Below the pieces are notes generated by a model that was not told where the DNA came from, ran no database searches, and worked only from the letters and a program-made list of their open reading frames with translations. DNA of 64,000 nucleotides from Paraburkholderia hayleyella. GTDB lineage: Bacteria; Pseudomonadota; Gammaproteobacteria; Burkholderiales; Burkholderiaceae. Positions 34,363-42,731 of this stretch are shown in pieces. Position 1 is the first letter of the stretch. Each line of letters opens with the position of its first letter. The position numbers were made by a program, and so were the translations under genes. Location: positions 2,356,001 to 2,420,000 of the forward strand of contig NZ_QPES01000001.1 of assembly GCF_009455685.1 (NCBI RefSeq), in the 5' to 3' direction.

Positions 34363-35586
34363 TTAGTGCGCGGCCCACTGGATCGTCGAAATATCAATTC
34401 CGTCCTGATGCATTTCCCATAACGGCGACAACTCGCGCAACCTGGCAATCCTGCCCTTGAGCAGATTGATGACGTAATCGACGTCTTGCTCAGTGGTAAA
34501 GCGGCCAACCGTAAAGCGGATCGAGCTATGCGCAAGCTCATCGTTGCGGCCCAGCGCACGCAGCACATACGACGGCTCCAGCGAAGCCGAGGTGCATGCC
34601 GAGCCCGACGACACCGCCACGTCCTTCACGGCCATGATGAGGGACTCGCCTTCAACAAAATTGAAACTGATGTTCAGGTTATGCGGCACGCGATGCACCA
34701 TATCGCCGTTCACGTAGGTTTCTTCCATTTCCGCGAGGCCGTGCAGCAAACGGTCACGCAACATGCGGATGCGCTCGTTCTCCGTTGCCATTTCTTCGCG
34801 GGCAAGGCGAAACGCCTCGCCCATGCCGACGATCTGATGCGTCGCCAGGGTACCTGAGCGCATACCACGCTCGTGACCGCCGCCGTGCATCTGCGCTTCG
34901 ATCCGCACCCGCGGCTTGCGACGCACATACAACGCACCGATGCCCTTCGGGCCGTAAGTCTTGTGCGCCGAAAAAGACATCAGGTCGACTTTCAGCTGTT
35001 GCAGGTCGATGTCGATCTTGCCTGTCGCCTGAGCCGCATCGACGTGAAAAATAATATTTTTCTCGCGGCAGATTTCACCGATTGTGGCAATGTCCTGAAT
35101 CACGCCGATTTCGTTATTCACCGACATCACCGAAACCAGAATCGTATCCGGGCGCAAGGCCGCCTTGAACACGTCGAGGTCAAGCAGGCCGTTATCCAGA
35201 ACGTCCAGATAAGTCACCTCGAAGCCCTCGCGCTCCAGTTCGCGGCATGTATCCAGCACCGCCTTGTGCTCAGTCTTGAGCGTGACGATATGGCGGCCGC
35301 GGCTCTTGTAAAAGTGCGCGGCGCCCTTGATGGCCAGGTTGTCGGATTCGGTCGCGCCCGAGGTCCAGATGATTTCGCGCGGGTCCGCGTTGACCAGCGC
35401 GGCGACATTTTCGCGCGCTTCTTCAACTGCACGCTCCGCATCCCAGCCATACGCATGACTGCGCGATGCGGGGTTACCAAACTGCTCGCGCAAATACGGA
35501 ATCATTTTGTCCACCACGCGCGGATCGACGGGCGTCGTCGCGCTGTAATCCATATAGATGGGCAGGTGGGGAATATCGTTATTCAT
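34363..35586 (-). CDS. iscS: Cysteine desulfurase IscS
   Basis: PLP enzyme that takes sulfur from cysteine for cluster and thio-tRNA synthesis. The 407-residue protein has the PLP lysine in SFSAHKTYGPKG and the persulfide cysteine in SSGSACTSASLEPS. The ATG at 35584-35586 has GGAG upstream; an adjacent TTG is ignored. It follows iscR by 59 bases. Confidence 0.97.
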   Translation of the reverse strand: MNNDIPHLPIYMDYSATTPVDPRVVDKMIPYLREQFGNPASRSHAYGWDAERAVEEARENVAALVNADPREIIWTSGATESDNLAIKGAAHFYKSRGRHIVTLKTEHKAVLDTCRELEREGFEVTYLDVLDNGLLDLDVFKAALRPDTILVSVMSVNNEIGVIQDIATIGEICREKNIIFHVDAAQATGKIDIDLQQLKVDLMSFSAHKTYGPKGIGALYVRRKPRVRIEAQMHGGGHERGMRSGTLATHQIVGMGEAFRLAREEMATENERIRMLRDRLLHGLAEMEETYVNGDMVHRVPHNLNISFNFVEGESLIMAVKDVAVSSGSACTSASLEPSYVLRALGRNDELAHSSIRFTVGRFTTEQDVDYVINLLKGRIARLRELSPLWEMHQDGIDISTIQWAAH

Positions 35587-35645
35587 CAATCGCTCCGGGG
35601 GACATCAATGTTCTGGCTTCCTGGCTTCTGGTTCTGGGCACCCGC

Positions 35646-36170
35646 TTACTGCCCCGATGAACTGGCCATATTGAAAACTGAATTGGGACCTTTTGGCGTG
35701 GCCGGCGCAGCTTCGGTGCGCCTGTCACGCAATACCGCGGGCGCAGCCTCGCGGACGCGCTGCTGATCGACCAGGTTTTGCAGCGAAACAGAATCGAGAT
35801 ACTCGACCATTTTCTGGTTCAGGGTTGACCAGAGTTCATGTGTCATGCAGTGGCCATCCGGCTGCTTGGAGCCTTCGCAGGTGCCCTTGCCGCCGCATTG
35901 CGTGGCATCGAGAGGCTCGTCAACGGCGATGATGATGTCGGCTACAGTCACGTCGGCCGCGTTACGGGCGAGATTGTAGCCACCGCCGGGGCCACGCACG
36001 GATTCGACGATCTCGTGGCGGCGTAGCTTGCCAAACAGCTGTTCAAGATAGGACAGCGAGATGTGCTGGCGCTGGCTGATACCCGCAAGCGTCACCGGCC
36101 CTGAATCATGGCGTAACGCCAGATCAATCATCGCCGTGACGGCAAACCGGCCTTTTGTGGTGAGTCTCAT
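35646..36170 (-). CDS. iscR: Rrf2-family transcriptional regulator IscR
   Basis: 174-residue [2Fe-2S] regulator that represses its own operon when clusters are plentiful. The N-terminal winged helix begins MRLTTKGRFAVTA, and the cluster cysteines are spaced C-x5-C-x5-C in CGGKGTCEGSKQPDGHC. The ATG at 36168-36170 is the family start. The operon order iscR-iscS-iscU-iscA-hscB-hscA-fdx-iscX is complete. Confidence 0.96.
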   Translation of the reverse strand: MRLTTKGRFAVTAMIDLALRHDSGPVTLAGISQRQHISLSYLEQLFGKLRRHEIVESVRGPGGGYNLARNAADVTVADIIIAVDEPLDATQCGGKGTCEGSKQPDGHCMTHELWSTLNQKMVEYLDSVSLQNLVDQQRVREAAPAVLRDRRTEAAPATPKGPNSVFNMASSSGQ

Positions 36171-36218
36171 GGTGTGTAAGGGATGCAGGGAAAGTGCAAT
36201 TCTCGACAATTTTCGTCA

Positions 36219-36246
36219 AGTATAAATACATGAGTGATTTAGTCAA
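36219..36246 (-). promoter_or_regulatory. isc operon promoter
   Basis: On the minus strand, -35 TTGACT (36241-36246) and -10 TATACT (36219-36224) are separated by 16 bases. They lie about 50 bases upstream of the iscR ATG. Confidence 0.75.
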
Positions 36247-36250
36247 GTAT
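36226..36250 (-). promoter_or_regulatory. IscR type 1 binding site
   Basis: A 25-bp imperfect palindrome that covers the -35 box and spacer of the isc promoter. Compared by hand with the published type 1 consensus it agrees at 23 of 25 positions: ATACTTGACT in the left half and ATGTAT at the right end fit, and the mismatches are a C in the right half and one T near its end. This predicts classical autorepression by holo-IscR. Confidence 0.8.
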
Positions 36251-36358
36251 CCCTGCTGCGATTCAGGTCATTCTCAGGCCATTCGCGTGAGAGCCTCAAA
36301 GCCGCCGCAACTGACCGGCAAGTCGTGAAAACAACGTACCCAGAGAGTGCTCAGACGC

Positions 36359-36388
36359 AAAAAAGCCCGCTCAGTGGCGGGCTTTTTT
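36359..36388. terminator. Bidirectional terminator after tRNA-His
   Basis: AAAAAAGCCCGC and GCGGGCTTTTTT arms around a 6-base loop. On the minus strand it follows the tRNA 3' end by about eight bases. Confidence 0.9.
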
Positions 36389-36396
36389 GAAATTCT

Positions 36397-36473
36397 TGGG
36401 GTGGCTGATGGGGCTCGAACCCACGACAACAGGAATCACAATCCTGGACTCTACCAACTGAGCTACAGCCACC
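36397..36473 (-). tRNA. tRNA-His (anticodon GTG)
   Basis: 77 bases on the minus strand. The acceptor stem is GTGGCTG/CAGCCAC, with the extra 5' G typical of histidine tRNAs opposite discriminator C. The anticodon loop is ATTGTGATT, the T loop GTTCGAGCC is standard, and the 3' CCA is encoded. Confidence 0.97.
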
Positions 36474-36621
36474 ACTGGAACATCGCTGTGTTTCTACTTC
36501 GTTACCTCTACTTCGATCCTTCGATCTTTACCATGCACCATGCTTCTGAACAGACTGAATTTTGGCTCTGCCCGGTAAAGAAGAGCGATTATACAAAGAC
36601 AGATCACGTTTGCCTAGTCTC

Positions 36622-37620
36622 TTATTCAAGAATTTCGCTAGGCAAGCGCAGATACTGCCGCGCTTCGTCAAAAATCGTCAGATCTCCTTTGGCAAGCCAC
36701 TTGTTATCCGACAGAATCCGCCGCCAGCCGCGCGCACCCGCGACGCCGTGATACAAGCCGAGCACGTGGCGGCTAATGGCGCCGAGCGAGGTGCCGCGTG
36801 CCAGTTCGGTCGCGCAATAGATGAGCAACTGAGCCTCGGCCTTTTCACGGCTTAAGACCGGATCGATAGAGCCGTAAAAACGCTGGTCGACTTCCGCGAG
36901 CACATAGGGATTGTGATAAGCCTCCCGTCCTAACATGACGCCGTCAACATGGCGCAAATGCAGATCGACTTCGTCGAGCGTTTTGACCCCGCCATTCAGA
37001 ATAATTTCGAGGGCCGGAAAATCACGTTTCAACTGATACGCGTATTCGTACTTGAGCGGCGGAATTTCCCGGTTTTCCTTGGGGCTGAGGCCTTTCAGGA
37101 TGGCATTGCGCGCGTGCACGATGAAGACTTCACAGCCCGCCTCAGCGAGGGTGCCGACGAAGTCGCGCACAAAACCGTAGCTTTCTACCGCATCGACACC
37201 GATTCGATGCTTGACCGTCACCGGAATCGAGACCGCATCACGCATGGCCTTCACGCAATCGGCAACCCGTTGCGGTTCGTTCATCAGGCAAGCGCCAAAC
37301 GCGCCGCGCTGCACGCGTTCTGAGGGACAGCCACAATTCAGGTTGATTTCATCGTAGCCCCATTGCGCGCCGAGTTTGGCTGAGCGCGCGAGGTCGCCAG
37401 GATCACTGCCGCCAAGCTGCAATGCAACAGGGGCTTCGTCGGCCGTGAATGCCAGATGCCGTGCAACGTCGCCATGGATGAGGGCGCCGGTTGTGACCAT
37501 TTCGGTGTAAAGCCATGCATGGCGCGACAGTATCCGGTGAAACGAACGACAGTGGCGATCAGTCCAGTCCATCATCGGTGCCACGGCTACGCGTCTGGGT
37601 GTGGGTGTGGATTGCTTCAA
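36622..37620 (-). CDS. dusA: tRNA-dihydrouridine(20/20a) synthase DusA
   Basis: FMN enzyme that reduces uridine 20 in tRNA D loops. The barrel motifs are VAPMMDWTDRHCR, NLNCGCPSERVQ with the catalytic cysteine, VKHRIG and GLSPKENREIPP. I take TTG at 37618-37620 as the start (332 residues), because homology begins soon after and no ATG lies nearby. The open frame extends to 37710 without family character. It is adjacent to tRNA-His on the same strand. Confidence 0.92.
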   Translation of the reverse strand: MKQSTPTPRRVAVAPMMDWTDRHCRSFHRILSRHAWLYTEMVTTGALIHGDVARHLAFTADEAPVALQLGGSDPGDLARSAKLGAQWGYDEINLNCGCPSERVQRGAFGACLMNEPQRVADCVKAMRDAVSIPVTVKHRIGVDAVESYGFVRDFVGTLAEAGCEVFIVHARNAILKGLSPKENREIPPLKYEYAYQLKRDFPALEIILNGGVKTLDEVDLHLRHVDGVMLGREAYHNPYVLAEVDQRFYGSIDPVLSREKAEAQLLIYCATELARGTSLGAISRHVLGLYHGVAGARGWRRILSDNKWLAKGDLTIFDEARQYLRLPSEILE

Positions 37621-38007
37621 ATTTTTCGGATCTATCAAGATGTTGCCAATACGTATAGGTGAAATCGTGAAATCTTGCCGAACAGGGCATGCTCCGTAAC
37701 AAAGCGGCAAGGAAAAATCGGAGGATTGGCTGAATCTGCTGAACTATCTGCTGAATTACGCCGGAGCACAATTTTACAGTACCCCATGATGGGCCAGCAG
37801 CCCTTCGGGGGCGGTAGCGCTCACCATTGAACTTAAAGCGGATATTCCATCACCCACGCCATTGGCAACAAGTGTGGATATGGAAAATGGAAAACTGTTT
37901 AAACCATGAAAAATAAATACCTGCCGCAATAAAATAAATTAAATGGCTGCGTTTTAATTAAGATTAATGGAAATTTCAAGTACCCAATGCCTGCACGAAA
38001 AAACCGC
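37621..38007. other. Gene-free boundary stretch, A/T-rich
   Basis: 387 bases between dusA and the polysaccharide locus, with no convincing ORF. GC falls sharply from about 37840 to 38000, marking the edge of the locus. A GGCGGTAG octamer occurs at 37810-37817. Confidence 0.6.
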
Positions 38008-38910
38008 TCAAAACCATCGCCAGCCAAACCGGCTGAAAAACCTGAATGCCGAAGCCACAAACATCCTGATATGCGCCCATCCTTTGCGCGCAGCGCCACC
38101 GCCGTAATGGCGCACCCGTACCTCCGGTACATACACCACGCGCGCAGACTCATGCGTGCGCAAACTGAGGTCATAATCTTCGAAATAAAGAAAATAGCGG
38201 GAATCGAAGCCGTTCAGCTGCTTCAGCAAGGCTGTTCGAAACATCATGAAGCAGCCGCTGGCAATAGGTGGATCCCAAACGACATCATTAGCATTAATCA
38301 CCTCGCGCATTTCGTAACGCGCAAGCCGTGCGGCAAAATAACGCCGGAAACGCAGCGGCAAAAAGCCCCTGACAAACAGGTCAAACACCGTCGGATAACG
38401 GCGGCATAAATACTGTAAATGTCCTTCATCGTCCTTGATACAAGGCGTCAATAAACCTGCATCAGCATGCTGATCGAGAAAATTCACCGCGTTCACCAAG
38501 GCGTCGGCGTCGAGATCGATATCGGGGTTCAGCACGAGGTGGTAACGGCTAGTGGCACGTCCAAGCGCCAGGTTATGGCCACGGCCATATCCCACATTGC
38601 CATGCCCGCTGAGCAAAACCGGTGTCACGCCGCAGTCATGCAATACGCTCAGGCTAGTGGCGATATCGGGAAGACCGCCATTGTCGACCAGATACAGTGT
38701 CATGGTAACGCCCGGTACATCTGGCGCTTTGGCACGCAATGCAGCACAGGCACTCGCCAGGCTCGCTAGCGTCCGTGTCAGCAGTAAAACGTCCGGCCGA
38801 TAGACGACAACGGACACCGACAAGATCTGATTTTGATTCTCAAGGTGCATGCGCGACAGATACCCGCTTGTTAAAGCGTAATTTGAACGGTCCCAGACGG
38901 TTGTCTGCAT
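38008..38910 (-). CDS. Family 2 glycosyltransferase (rhamnosyltransferase-like)
   Basis: 300-residue GT-A-fold transferase. The nucleotide-sugar fold starts SVSVVVYRPD; GHGNVGYGRGHNLAL and the D-x-D in LNPDIDLDAD match GT2 rhamnosyltransferases of the WbbL type. The acceptor-side segment is FFEDYDLSLR-like (YFEDYDLSLRTHES). The ATG at 38908-38910 has GGA upstream; ATG 38850 is possible. It is divergent from the sulfotransferase-like gene and probably adds a sugar, plausibly rhamnose, to the surface glycan. Confidence 0.85.
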   Translation of the reverse strand: MQTTVWDRSNYALTSGYLSRMHLENQNQILSVSVVVYRPDVLLLTRTLASLASACAALRAKAPDVPGVTMTLYLVDNGGLPDIATSLSVLHDCGVTPVLLSGHGNVGYGRGHNLALGRATSRYHLVLNPDIDLDADALVNAVNFLDQHADAGLLTPCIKDDEGHLQYLCRRYPTVFDLFVRGFLPLRFRRYFAARLARYEMREVINANDVVWDPPIASGCFMMFRTALLKQLNGFDSRYFLYFEDYDLSLRTHESARVVYVPEVRVRHYGGGAARKGWAHIRMFVASAFRFFSRFGWRWF

Positions 38911-39337
38911 CAATTCCGCGCAATCAGCATCGCGCGGATAAAACCCACGTCAGCAAGCCGCCCAATATTGAAAAGCGGACATCATACATGCCGCTGCATC
39001 TGGCCTCCCGGAAGCCGGAAGAAGAAAAACGCCGCTCAACGACGGGCGACACATGGCATTGTGCAACGGAAATCGCAGACGCCAGGTTTAGATCTCAAAA
39101 ACGTTATAATTGCGCCCGGCAATTTCCCTGACATGCTGGACCTGCTGCATCGCCTGCGTCACGGCGCCCCGCAAAAGCCATCCATGAACGCCGCGATCAG
39201 CCAATGCGGAATCTCTCCAACACGCACTCCCGCATTGGCAAAAAATGCTCACGGGTGCGTATTTTGATTAATCACGAAAGTTGATTAATCACGAAAGCGT
39301 GAAAAATTATCTAATAATTTTCTTATAAATTAGCGAA
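38911..39337. other. Divergent intergenic region with a TATAAT box and direct repeats
   Basis: 427 bases without a credible gene. On the plus strand TATAAT lies at 39105-39110 without a clear -35. A 9-bp inverted repeat (39201-39209 / 39230-39238) and an A/T-rich end (39264-39337) lead into the sulfotransferase-like gene. Confidence 0.55.
39264..39297. repeat. Perfect 17-bp tandem duplication
   Basis: TTGATTAATCACGAAAG occurs twice head to tail (39264-39280, 39281-39297), 40 bases upstream of the sulfotransferase-like start. Confidence 0.95.
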
Positions 39338-40192
39338 ATGCGAACCATTCTGATTCATTATCATTTATTCAAAAATGCAGGCTCTACTATAGACAGCATT
39401 CTTGAACGCAACTTCCCCGGTGAAGCCCACGGCCACCTCGAAGGCCCTCTCCCCTGGTCCACCGTCAGTCCGCAGGAACTGCTGGAATACGCCCTCGCCA
39501 ACCCGGCAGTGCGCGCTATCTCCAGCCATCAGGCCCGCTTGCCCGTGCCGCAGCATCCCGGCATCACGTTTGTCCCGATCCTGTTTTTGCGCCATCCGAT
39601 TGATCGTGTGGCATCGGTATACGAGTTTGAGCGGCGGGAACCGGCGGACAGTCTCAGCCCGAGCGTGGCCATCGCGCAAAATGGCGGGTTCGCCGCGTTC
39701 GTGAACTGGGTGGTCGGACGCGAGACCACCGCGGTCTGCCGCAACTTCCAGGTGGCCCATCTCGCCCATGCCCAGCACGACATGCGGGAAGCACGCGCCA
39801 CCCACGACGATTACCTGCAAGCGCTGGCCCACCTTAAAAACCTGCCCTTTTTCGGTATCGTTGAATCGTTTGAAGCGTCGATCCAGTTACTACGAAATGC
39901 TCTCCCACCCGAGTTAAACCAGCTCGACCTCGACTTTACGATCAAAAATTTCAGTCCGGGACGAAAAGCAACGCTGGAAGCCCGCCTCGAACAGATTGAA
40001 AAGGAACTCGGGCCCTCGCTCTACCGGGAACTACTCGAGCACAATGCGCTGGACATGCTGCTATATCGCCAGGCTCAACAACTGTTCGCGGAAAACTGTG
40101 CTCGTCATGAGACAGGCAAGATCCCAGCATCAGGGCAAAGCAGCGGCTGGCCACGCGTCAAGCAGTGGTTAAAATTCGAACTGTTCAAATAA
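39338..40192 (+). CDS. Sulfotransferase-like protein
   Basis: 284-residue protein with the two PAPS-binding signatures of the sulfotransferase family: a P-loop-like HYHLFKNAGST near residues 7-17 and FLRHPIDRVASVYE near 82-95. Bacterial relatives act on exopolysaccharides, Nod factors and lipids. It lies at the head of the plus-strand half of the glycan locus, so modification of the surface glycan is the likeliest role. Activity and acceptor are not proven. Confidence 0.75.
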   Translation: MRTILIHYHLFKNAGSTIDSILERNFPGEAHGHLEGPLPWSTVSPQELLEYALANPAVRAISSHQARLPVPQHPGITFVPILFLRHPIDRVASVYEFERREPADSLSPSVAIAQNGGFAAFVNWVVGRETTAVCRNFQVAHLAHAQHDMREARATHDDYLQALAHLKNLPFFGIVESFEASIQLLRNALPPELNQLDLDFTIKNFSPGRKATLEARLEQIEKELGPSLYRELLEHNALDMLLYRQAQQLFAENCARHETGKIPASGQSSGWPRVKQWLKFELFK

Positions 40193-40373
40193 CATCCAGA
40201 CTCGGGTTTAATGCTTGGGCGTGCTTCCTGAATTCGCCGTTTTACCCGTTGGTACGTTATCCTCTCTCCGCGCTGGCACTTAATCGGCAGGCCGGATGGC
40301 AAAACAGAATGCCATCATCACACGACATTGCAGCCGGAAATAAAATAATTTCTGTTCCATCGAGGCTAAGCCC

Positions 40374-41906
40374 ATGCGTCACTACGCGAACGACGAGCCG
40401 TTACCCCCTTTGACAAAAGTATCTGCCCCGGTTGCATCAGGCACTCGCCTCACCCTGCCTTTTCTGCTTGTTGTCGTGGTTACGCTGGGACTGGCAATCT
40501 ATTGGCGCTTTGCTCAATGGATGCCAACGGTTTTTTATGGGGACGATCTCTATAACGTGTTTGCCACGCTAAAGGACCATAGTTTTATCAGCGAATGGCA
40601 GCAGGCGTTCACCATGCAGTTCTATGAAAAGTACCGCCCTGTATTCGAGCTAGCCTGGCTGGGTCTAGTCCGCACTTTTCAGACCAGTCTGCGCGGCTAC
40701 CTCGCCTTTAACCTGTGCCTGCATCTGCTGAGTGCGGCGATCCTGTTCCTGATAGCCATGCAGTTGTCCAATGCCAACCGGGCCGTCAGCGCGCTTGTCG
40801 CACTCACCTTTGCCAGCTCGCGTTTTGCCCTGTATCAGGTCACGCAAGCCACAGGGCCGGTCGAAGGCATCGCACTCATGCTGTTTCTGCTGACCCTCGC
40901 CGCCCTCGTCGGCGCATGTCAGAAACCCGACGAAAAACGCTGGCCGTGGTTCACGGTCATGGCTTTTACCCTGTGTATCTATACGCATGAACGATACATT
41001 GCACTCACACCGGTACTCGCTATCGCGCTCATCGCGTTACGCGGAAACCGGGCCAACCGGTGTTGCGCGGCGTTCGCATGCGTAGCGGTAGCGCTGCTCA
41101 ACGTGTTCATCAAAACGGTGGTTCTACGGTCGGCATTTCTGGTTGGAACAGGAACGACGTATTTTGACGTGAACCTGCAGCGCATCATCGGGCAAACGCT
41201 TCAGGCAATCTTCTCAATAGTTGGCTTTAACTACGGTCCTGACTTTCTGGCAGGCCACAGCATCGTATTTGGCGAATCGCTTCCAGGCGACGGCATTGTC
41301 CGCGTTCTGGCAAGCGTGGTGGTATGTGCTGCGATGATTGCCACCGTTTATGCAATCGTCGCGGGGCGACGAGCCCATGATGCGCGCCGCTGGTATCCCC
41401 TGTTTGGCGCGGCCATGCTGGCCGCCATCCTGGTTCCGCCCATTCTCACCATTCGCATGGAGCAACGCTGGCTGTATGCGCCCTTCGCGCTCTTTCTGTT
41501 ATTGCTCGCCTGGACGGCGCGTCTGCACGGGCGAGCACGGCTTGTGCCAACCCTCGCAAGCCTTGCAGCCTGCCTGTCATTGCTAGCCATCGACTTCCTG
41601 ATGAGCTCGTACATCCCTCGCATCTTCTTCATCTCCGCCTCGACCACCGCAACCCTGGCCAAACGCGACCTCGTCGATGCCCGTGCGGCTTCGCTGGGTC
41701 AAGACCTGGTATTACGTATAGCGCTCGATCAATGTAAATGGACCCTGATCCAGGGCCGCTTCTTTGCAATATACGAAGGCGAAGCACGCAAGCTCTACTG
41801 CGCGGATACCGATGAAGCATTTAAAGCCTTGCAGCGCAAGTATCCGCATGCACACGCATGGACCTACACCCCTGGCGTATCTTTCACACCAGCAGCCAGG
41901 CCTTAA
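40374..41906 (+). CDS. Polytopic membrane protein, GT-C glycosyltransferase-like
   Basis: 510 residues with about ten predicted membrane helices. An acidic pair in the first outside loop (FYGDDLYN, about 54-61) and a soluble C-terminal tail of about 90 residues are features of GT-C transferases, which move sugars from polyprenyl-phosphate donors on the periplasmic side. It shows no specific family signature. With GtrA and the GtrB-like fusion downstream it would complete a three-part Gtr-type system; this is inference. Confidence 0.68.
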   Translation: MRHYANDEPLPPLTKVSAPVASGTRLTLPFLLVVVVTLGLAIYWRFAQWMPTVFYGDDLYNVFATLKDHSFISEWQQAFTMQFYEKYRPVFELAWLGLVRTFQTSLRGYLAFNLCLHLLSAAILFLIAMQLSNANRAVSALVALTFASSRFALYQVTQATGPVEGIALMLFLLTLAALVGACQKPDEKRWPWFTVMAFTLCIYTHERYIALTPVLAIALIALRGNRANRCCAAFACVAVALLNVFIKTVVLRSAFLVGTGTTYFDVNLQRIIGQTLQAIFSIVGFNYGPDFLAGHSIVFGESLPGDGIVRVLASVVVCAAMIATVYAIVAGRRAHDARRWYPLFGAAMLAAILVPPILTIRMEQRWLYAPFALFLLLLAWTARLHGRARLVPTLASLAACLSLLAIDFLMSSYIPRIFFISASTTATLAKRDLVDARAASLGQDLVLRIALDQCKWTLIQGRFFAIYEGEARKLYCADTDEAFKALQRKYPHAHAWTYTPGVSFTPAARP

Positions 41907-41930
41907 CCACTCTTTCTGCCGTGCAATCGT

Positions 41931-42731
41931 ATGGAACAACCTCAAATCCTGGATCAGCAACGGATGACGCAAATCCGCCTCAGGCTGATTCGCATGCACT
42001 TCGAAAGCGGCGTAGGTCATATCGGCGGCAACCTGTCGTCACTGGATGCACTCGCCCTGCTCTTTAACGAATATGTTGGGCCAGCTGATCATTTCATCTT
42101 GTCGAAGGGACACTCCGCCGGGGCACTCTACAGCGCGCTCTGGAGCGTGGGTAAGCTTGACGATAAGACACTCACCACGTTTCACAAGGACGGCACCCTG
42201 CTGGCAGGCCATCCGCCGGCCAGGGGCATTCCTGAAATCCTGTTTGCCACCGGCAGCCTGGGTCATGGGCTCTCGCTCGCAGCGGGCACAGCACTCGCTG
42301 GCCGCATGCGCAACACGTCAAGCCACGTCTATTGCATGACCTCGGACGGCGAATGGCAGGAAGGCTCCACCTGGGAAGCGCTGATCTTCTGCAGTCACCA
42401 GCGCCTCGCCAATCTGACCGTACTGGTTGACCACAACCAGCTCCAGGGCTTCGGCTCCACTCAGTCCGTGGCTTCCATGGCACCACTTTGGACGCGTCTG
42501 CAAGGTTTCGACATCGAGATCGACGTGGTGAACGGGCATGACCTCGACGCCATTCGGGCTGTACTCGACAAACGGCCTGGCCGACCTCATTTCGTCATGC
42601 TCGAAACGCTCAAGGGTAAAGGGGTTTCATTTATGGAAAACCGTATGGAGTGGCATTATCTGCCACTCAACGAAGCGCAATACCAGCAGGCCATCGCAGA
42701 GCTAGGCGGATATGAGACAACCATTATGTGA
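41931..42731 (+). CDS. Transketolase-like protein, N-terminal (ThDP pyrophosphate) subunit
   Basis: 266 residues covering only the N-terminal domain of transketolase. It keeps the histidine region HIGGNLSS, the SKGHSAGAL loop, GSLGHGLSLAAG and the diphosphate motif (SDGEWQ about 137-142, followed some 25 residues later by DHNQ). The first Gly of the usual GDG is Ser. It overlaps the second subunit gene by 20 bases. Split transketolases of this kind occur in glycan and secondary-metabolite clusters rather than in central metabolism. Confidence 0.88.
   Translation: MEQPQILDQQRMTQIRLRLIRMHFESGVGHIGGNLSSLDALALLFNEYVGPADHFILSKGHSAGALYSALWSVGKLDDKTLTTFHKDGTLLAGHPPARGIPEILFATGSLGHGLSLAAGTALAGRMRNTSSHVYCMTSDGEWQEGSTWEALIFCSHQRLANLTVLVDHNQLQGFGSTQSVASMAPLWTRLQGFDIEIDVVNGHDLDAIRAVLDKRPGRPHFVMLETLKGKGVSFMENRMEWHYLPLNEAQYQQAIAELGGYETTIM

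Noticed and set aside
36397..36473. tRNA-His as an attachment site of an integrated island
   Set aside because: No integrase is present, no repeat of the tRNA 3' end was seen, and that end faces the isc operon rather than the glycan locus.
37810..37817. GGCGGTAG octamer like the ops pause element used by RfaH
   Set aside because: No JUMPstart sequence is seen, and the next gene downstream is on the opposite strand. An 8-mer by chance is likely.
39201..39238. 9-bp inverted repeat upstream of the sulfotransferase-like gene considered as a terminator
   Set aside because: No T run on either strand, and the loop is 20 bases.
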